Shown here piece by piece: positions 58,529 to 64,000 of a stretch of 64,000 nt of DNA (positions within the stretch are counted from its first letter, which is position 1; each line of letters begins with the position of its first letter). Position numbers and translations under genes: made by a program. The notes under the pieces were generated by a model. The model was given only the letters and a program-made list of their open reading frames with translations, was not told where the DNA came from and did not search any database. The stretch is taken from contig OZ017797.1 of assembly GCA_963969395.1 (NCBI GenBank), positions 26,164,001 through 26,228,000 of the forward strand, read 5' to 3'. Source of the DNA: Pseudoscleropodium purum (lineage: Eukaryota > Streptophyta > Bryopsida > Hypnales > Brachytheciaceae).

Positions 58529-61500
58529 GGCATGGTGAAATTGATTGCAGTGGCTGCTATAAATTAGCCCTTAAACGTTGAAGGGGTGACCCTCGAAATC
58601 ATCCTTTTCTAATATCGTGTGAATCAGTAGCCTTCAAATTGTAGAAATAGTCATTGCAAGTCAAACTACTATAGAAGATCTCCCCTTTCTAAAACAAATT
58701 TTGAGGATGAATAGTTGCACTTTTGTCCTATACAATTTGATTCCCTATCATCTATTGGATACACACCATCCGTCTTGGTGTTCAAGGATTAATAAGTAGT
58801 ATCATATAATATAACTTATTTATAGGAGAGATATTATCATATTTGAGGGTTTTCTTAGAGGAGTTTTCATAGTTTGTCTAATTGAAAGATTGATAAGGTG
58901 GGCAATCCCCCAAACACTACTTTTAGCTATTATGCCTATCTATAATGATTAAATTTTCACATTATCTTATTGGCAAATGGAAGGAAGTTCCAACACACCA
59001 AAGAACATGGCATTTGGATATTGTATGTAAAAGTTACAAAGGATCAAAGTTTTTTTAGATAGAAGATCTAAAAAATCGTTTCTTCTACATAGATACATAT
59101 TGATTTGGAGATGTACCTAGAGTGATGATGGAGGTTTTGGGTCAATGGCACATTTGGGAGGAGGGGCATCTTATAATCCATTGGCTTGATTGATATTATA
59201 TTAACCCCTCCCCACCCACCCACTAGCACAATAAACATTTTGGAAATCACTCCAACTATTTTGGAGATTTTGTAGTTTTTCCTTAATATTAGTTTCTAGC
59301 AATTTCTATGTTTCCTAGTGTTTTAATGTCATGTGGAGGGGATCTTCAAAGAATTCCTACACAAAAGAAAATTGTCAATTTTCTTTGTAGGGATTTTTGT
59401 AAATTCTCTCTAAATACAATTGTCCCATATTGATTGTAAAGGGTACTGTGAAGTTGAACACATAAGACTTGTGAATTGTCAATTATTAAGATGATGAATT
59501 TTATTCACAAAAATTTAACATTTGTAGAATTTGTAGAATTTAGAAACCTACAAAAAAATTTAATATATGAAATTGAAAATGGTTTAAACAAATGAAATCT
59601 ACATAGTACTAATATTTTGAAATCTATAAAAGGATCTAGGTAAAAAAAATTCTAAAATGTACGAGTCAATAAGATTGAAATTCAAAATCTACATATGAAT
59701 TAGATTTGAACCTTGAAAATCTATAAACTATATTGAATATTTGTATTAAAATCTACATTGAAGTTAGACTTTAGAGCCATAAATCTACATTCAAGAATAT
59801 TGAATTTTATAAATTAAGTTGATTCGGAGGTGGGGATACTTTCAAATAAAATTTTAAAATGCACAAATTTTCCTAATAAAATTTCATATCTCACCTTTTC
59901 TTGTGATGGCCACATTTTGTGTAAACATCAATTTGTAGCAATCTTTATATTTCTTTGGAGAAAATCTTCAATATAATACTAGCAATGGATTCAAAAAAAG
60001 TTCTTTGTGTAGTTTTATATAACATTATATTGATAGTAAAAAGGAGGTCTTGGGGCAATAAGTAGTTATAGTAGTGAAGTTTGGTACCAAAGATTCATAT
60101 GGGCACCCAACCTTCCCTAGTGCCTAAATATGTCTTCAACAGTAAAGTTTTGTACAATTCAATTTGGTGGCTTAAAGCATCTTTAGATCTATTAGAATTA
60201 GTTCAACTAGTTTTGCTATATAATTTACAAATATACACAAATTATAATTGGTAAATTAGTTTACGTAGGCTATACTTTTCTAACATTTCTTTTTTTGTCC
60301 TCTCCACAAATAGAAAAAAACCTACAGGTTTAAACTTCAAAATATACCATATTTTTACTTTTATGTTGTATTTCATCTCAAGAAATTGCATACAAGATCT
60401 AATAACAATGACTTCAATAAGTGTAAAGAGTTTAGGCCTTAGTTAGGATAAGCAACTATTTTGAGTGACTTTAACATATTAGTAGCCCTTAGGAAACTAG
60501 TATTGATTAGTTGAAACAATTATGAAGATATAAATGGGAAGAAGGATAATGGGTTTTATAAATAGTTAGTGGGCCATGCAATCACCAAAATCTTAAAATT
60601 GAACCTAATTATAGGCCATTAAAATCAATTAATTATATTTCATTACAAGAACTCAAATGCCATCTAAGTTTGTATTTTGAACAATCTTATGTTGGTTGCA
60701 AAGTAGACCACATATAGTAAATTTTAGAGTTCTTTAAGAATTCTAGCCCATTTCTTTGACTTCAAATATTTTACTAATGTCTATTTTGCATGCAACATTA
60801 TATCACAAGTGATTCCTACAAAGTTACAATTACTATTAAAGAAGAGGTCTTTAAAGACCAAGCTATAGTGCAAGTGCATGCTTATAAACCCATAGACTTT
60901 GGAGTTAGAACCCCACCTTTGTATTGGCTAACTTTGTATTCTGTGACCTCTTTATAGATAAAAACTCTATATTATCACATAGTCACACATTAGGAAACTA
61001 TATAACATTCTTAACTACTTGTGAGGGGTCCCTTTGCCTTCCTCACAAGCAATTGACAACCTAAGTATCTTGTATATTATTTTGGATGAGTTTATAATTT
61101 TATACGTGAATATCAAAGCTTTCAATAGACGTGGAGTCTTAACCTCAATTCTTGACTAAGACTCCAACTAGGGATCTAGGTGTTCTTTGTTCATGGAAGA
61201 ATTGAAAAAACTAAGTTAATCCTCGAAGGACACCCTGGACCAAGGTAGTTACCAAAATGCTCCAATAATTGAATCAGTAGGTGCATTCTTTCTTTCTTGT
61301 ATAGTGAACAATCAAGTCGTCCACTAACCACTTTTCAGCCTCAACGTCCTTTAGAGTTAGTAAGAATGTTACATAGTAGGATTTAAAAAATAATAATACC
61401 CCTGCCCCCTTTTGACATCTACTTTTAGAAACATTTTTTTTTTTGGGTCCAAAAGCTCCTGCCCGACCAATATAATGATACGGAAGTTGGTTGCATCAGA

Positions 61501-62330
61501 GACGACGACACAGACGGTGCCAGCACACCAAGTCTCAAGATAAAACCAAGCTGCATGCAAAGACCGGGCGGGTGTCGAAAAGGAACCACGCGGGAGCCGA
61601 AAATAATAAAAGCAAAAGCAAAAGCAATATCAAAAGTCTTTCCGTACCTTTTCTTCACGACTTTTTTTCAGATTGCGTGCGCGTGACCGTGCGCGAAACG
61701 GCGGTCTGCACATGCAGACCTCGCCATGCCATATCCACGTCGAAGGCTCCATTGGCCCGTGCGCCTCGCAACGACACCTGCCACTTCACGGCGCGCGGGA
61801 CCCAGGGACCAAAGCACCAGGGTCCAAGGACCAAGCTTCGGAGGGCCCTCGAAACCTCACTCCGGGGGAAGGGGGGGACCAATACAGGAAGCTTTTTTCT
61901 TCCAGCCTGCGAGGTAGATTCACGAGTCGCAAATATCCCGACGAGATTGATTTGTTTTCTTGTCTCCGACAGCTTGATTTCTCTTCCAATCGAGCCCTTG
62001 TCTTAGTTTGTTTTTCCTGTTGTGGGGTTTTGATTTTTGTAACGGATTGGCATGCAAATGAGGGTGTGTTGATACAGTAGAATCGAGGTAGAATCCGTAG
62101 AGTGTTGCGTCTTTGGTTTGGTGGGTTTGTGTGTGCGCGGGGCGTTACTTGTTTTGTGTATGTGATATCTTTTGTTACGGGTTGTCGTCCGAGGTTGAGA
62201 AAAGAATGGTGTATTGACACTCTGTGTTGAAGGTAACCATTTATTTTCGAAAACGGTGGTGAGATCATTTGTTTTGGTTTTTTGTCTGTGCAGGAGTGGG
62301 CTATCAATGTTGTTCTGCAAGGTTTCTTTG
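58529..62330. other. AT-rich intergenic DNA, then GC-rich promoter-like region
   Basis: From 58.5 to 61.4 kb nothing is recognised. From about 61.45 kb GC content rises sharply and overlapping frames appear on both strands without similarity, consistent with the upstream region of the gene that follows. Confidence 0.45.
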
Positions 62331-62337
62331 TATATAG
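62331..62337 (+). promoter_or_regulatory. Possible TATA box of the terminal gene
   Basis: tatatag lies about 190 bp before the first in-frame ATG at 62521. It is the only such motif in this GC-rich stretch. Confidence 0.35.
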
Positions 62338-62520
62338 TTTCTCAATTTTGATCGTTCGGTGATCGGGACAATTTGACGATGGGGAAACAGGGTACCGAAG
62401 AGGATTTCGAGTGATGACAGTGTCGAGGTTTTGGTTGACTGGATTTGGACACGCAGTCGGAGGGTGACGAGCACCACTCGCGGCGCTATATCGCGTCGGA
62501 ATTTGAGACCGATTGGGAAA

Positions 62521-64000
62521 ATGGGCGTGGAAGTCGCGTTCTGGAACTCCACCTGCTTCGCACCGTATGCTGGTAGTGGTGCTTCCCAGCACGCCCTTCC
62601 CTTTCCTGTTCTCATTGATCTCGTTTTCAGCGACATCAGACGACCTTCGCGTCGGGTGGCAGCATCTTCGCGAAGAAGAACAAGGGCGCATCGTACCCGT
62701 AGAGTCATCTCCTCGAGCTCGGAGTCATCCGCCCCTCGCCAGTCGTCCCCCTTTGGTGTGGAGCAATTAAGCAACCGCGGCCTGGATCGTTCGTGCATTT
62801 GCAGAGCGAATTCGTTCGACGGCTTGCCGGAGCACGAGAGCGACGAGGATCGTCGCGGCGAGGAGAGCCTCGATCACGCACCACGAGGCTTCAAGAAGCA
62901 GAGGAATGGACAGGGGGAAGAAGACATGGACTCGAAGCGAACCTCCATGGTCAGCCTCAAGTTCGGCTCCGCACGTCTCGACGAATTTCGAAGATCGTCG
63001 TCACTCGATTTCGAGGACGAGTTTTTCACGAGGATGATGGCGCTGGAAGCTTCCCACCATGCCAGGGGCGAACTTCGTGCATCTCCAACTTTTCTCGACC
63101 CAGTGGCAAATGGCGCAGCTCTCAACAGCGCGTCTGCTTCTCCGCAGCAAATCCCCGGCCAAACCGTGGATCCCGAGCCGCTGTGCGCTTTGGGCTTGGG
63201 AGGCGTGCAGCTCCCGTCGTCCATAAAAAAGCTGCGACGACGAATTGTTGAGCCAAAAACACCATCGAAGCCAGAGCATCCCCAAGGCTGCGCCATCCGA
63301 AACGCCTTCTCCTCCGTGGTGTACATGATCAAAGCCGTGCAGAGCCACGCGCTTCAGATTCGCCAGGCCTTGTTCTCCGAGTGGGACGTGCAGGAGGTTC
63401 TTCTTCTCGTGCACCGGGAAATGCACTGTTCCTTCGTGTGGCTCTTCCAACAAGTGTTCGCGTGCACGCCCAAGCTCATGGTGTCCGTCATGCTCCTCCT
63501 GGCGAATTTCACCGTCTTCTCCATGGGGGAGAATGTCGCTCTCGCCAGCGTCAGCGTCAGCGAAACCCCAGCCCCCATCGCTTTCTTCCTTTCCACGTAC
63601 GGAAACCCAAACCCACAAGCCGCGCTCGACCCTCACTTCCTCTTGAATCCCCAAAACCCGCAGTCGCGTTCCTTTTTAGGTCCTTCCAGCGCTGGCTCCG
63701 GAGGGAACAACACGAACTCCCCAACGATTGCTGATAACTTCGACGGAGACGCATGGCTGCACGGGGGCTCTGGAAACCCAAACTACGTGGTGTCGCAGAG
63801 AGAGTCTGTGCGTGATGCTTCGGTTCGTTTGGATGGGAATGCGAAGAAGAAGGAAGTGGAGAAGCGGCATGAGCTTATGAAGGCGTGGGTGGAAAGCTCC
63901 ATGAAGGAGATGAAGAGTAAGAAGGGGGAGAGCAGTGAGCAGCAAGCGGTGCTGGAGCAAGAGACCATTCGAAGATTAGTAGCCCCCGTTGTGGCTCATC
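62521..64000 (+). CDS. Plant TPR-like protein, N-terminal part (runs off the window)
   Basis: The frame is open from about 62377 to the last base. The first in-frame ATG is 62521; a second candidate is 62926 (MDSKRTSMVSLKFGS), so the start is uncertain, and an acceptor-like ttttcag near 62627 means an upstream intron is possible. The front is rich in serine and arginine. A conserved block follows: LGLGGVQLPSSIKKL, then AFSSVVYMIKAVQSHALQIR, MHCSFVWLFQQVF and a hydrophobic stretch LMVSVMLLLANFTVFSMG that could be a membrane segment. I associate this block with a plant family annotated as TPR-like superfamily proteins, in which tetratricopeptide repeats come later; those repeats would lie beyond the window. 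The last visible part is charged and helical (KKKEVEKRHELMKAW ...). Function and location are not established by the sequence. Confidence 0.65.
   Translation, partial: MGVEVAFWNSTCFAPYAGSGASQHALPFPVLIDLVFSDIRRPSRRVAASSRRRTRAHRTRRVISSSSESSAPRQSSPFGVEQLSNRGLDRSCICRANSFDGLPEHESDEDRRGEESLDHAPRGFKKQRNGQGEEDMDSKRTSMVSLKFGSARLDEFRRSSSLDFEDEFFTRMMALEASHHARGELRASPTFLDPVANGAALNSASASPQQIPGQTVDPEPLCALGLGGVQLPSSIKKLRRRIVEPKTPSKPEHPQGCAIRNAFSSVVYMIKAVQSHALQIRQALFSEWDVQEVLLLVHREMHCSFVWLFQQVFACTPKLMVSVMLLLANFTVFSMGENVALASVSVSETPAPIAFFLSTYGNPNPQAALDPHFLLNPQNPQSRSFLGPSSAGSGGNNTNSPTIADNFDGDAWLHGGSGNPNYVVSQRESVRDASVRLDGNAKKKEVEKRHELMKAWVESSMKEMKSKKGESSEQQAVLEQETIRRLVAPVVAH

Noticed and set aside
61786..62691. 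301-residue open frame on the minus strand
   Set aside because: It is antisense to the promoter and start of the plus-strand terminal gene, has low-complexity basic composition and no recognisable domain.
1..64000. tRNA, rRNA and CRISPR array search by eye
   Set aside because: No cloverleaf with a proper T-loop, no rRNA core sequence and no regularly spaced identical repeats with unique spacers were seen; the tandem arrays have no spacers.

Overview
The window looks like nuclear DNA of a land plant, probably a non-seed lineage such as a bryophyte or lycophyte. Genes have short GT-AG introns and lie as GC-richer islands in very AT-rich, repeat-laden intergenic DNA. One gene is a TIR-NBS-LRR immune receptor and two are of the Bet v1 / pathogenesis-related-10 type. 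I cannot name the species, and the land-plant placement is inference.

Left part (1-19.5 kb): a minus-strand Bet v1-like gene (615-1501) whose C-terminus is built from a 45-bp minisatellite; a small plus-strand gene with a duplicated SVFQRLGPN motif (4957-5424); a seven-exon plus-strand TIR-NBS-LRR gene (10530-15996); and a minus-strand three-exon gene (17210-18419) encoding two fused Bet v1-like domains with introns at equivalent places in both halves.

Middle part (19.7-46 kb): mostly repeats. A ~1.2-kb tract is duplicated at 19.7-20.9 and 21.5-23.0 kb with an internal segment inverted in the second copy. There are several families of short terminal-inverted-repeat (MITE-like) elements, a possible Mutator-like element at 41.3-42.3 kb, and LINE tails at 44.3 and 44.7-45.2 kb. 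One two-exon minus-strand gene (24759-25957) encodes a protein with a KEN box and a D-box, resembling plant APC/C-linked cell-cycle proteins.

Right part: a 9.5-kb Ty3/Gypsy LTR retrotransposon (46934-56458) is the most remarkable object here. Besides gag zinc knuckles, protease, reverse transcriptase, RNase H and integrase, its polyprotein carries a DNMT3-like cytosine-5 DNA methyltransferase domain between protease and reverse transcriptase, and a PHD finger at the integrase C-terminus. The copy is dead: six in-frame TAG codons, two TGA codons and a frameshift in the reverse transcriptase. After another AT-rich stretch with short elements, the window ends inside a plus-strand gene (from about 62521) whose N-terminal part resembles a plant TPR-like protein family.

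The host genes are not an operon and no joint pathway is implied, though the Bet v1-like and TIR-NBS-LRR genes both belong to families often linked to stress or defence. No tRNA, rRNA or CRISPR array was recognised.
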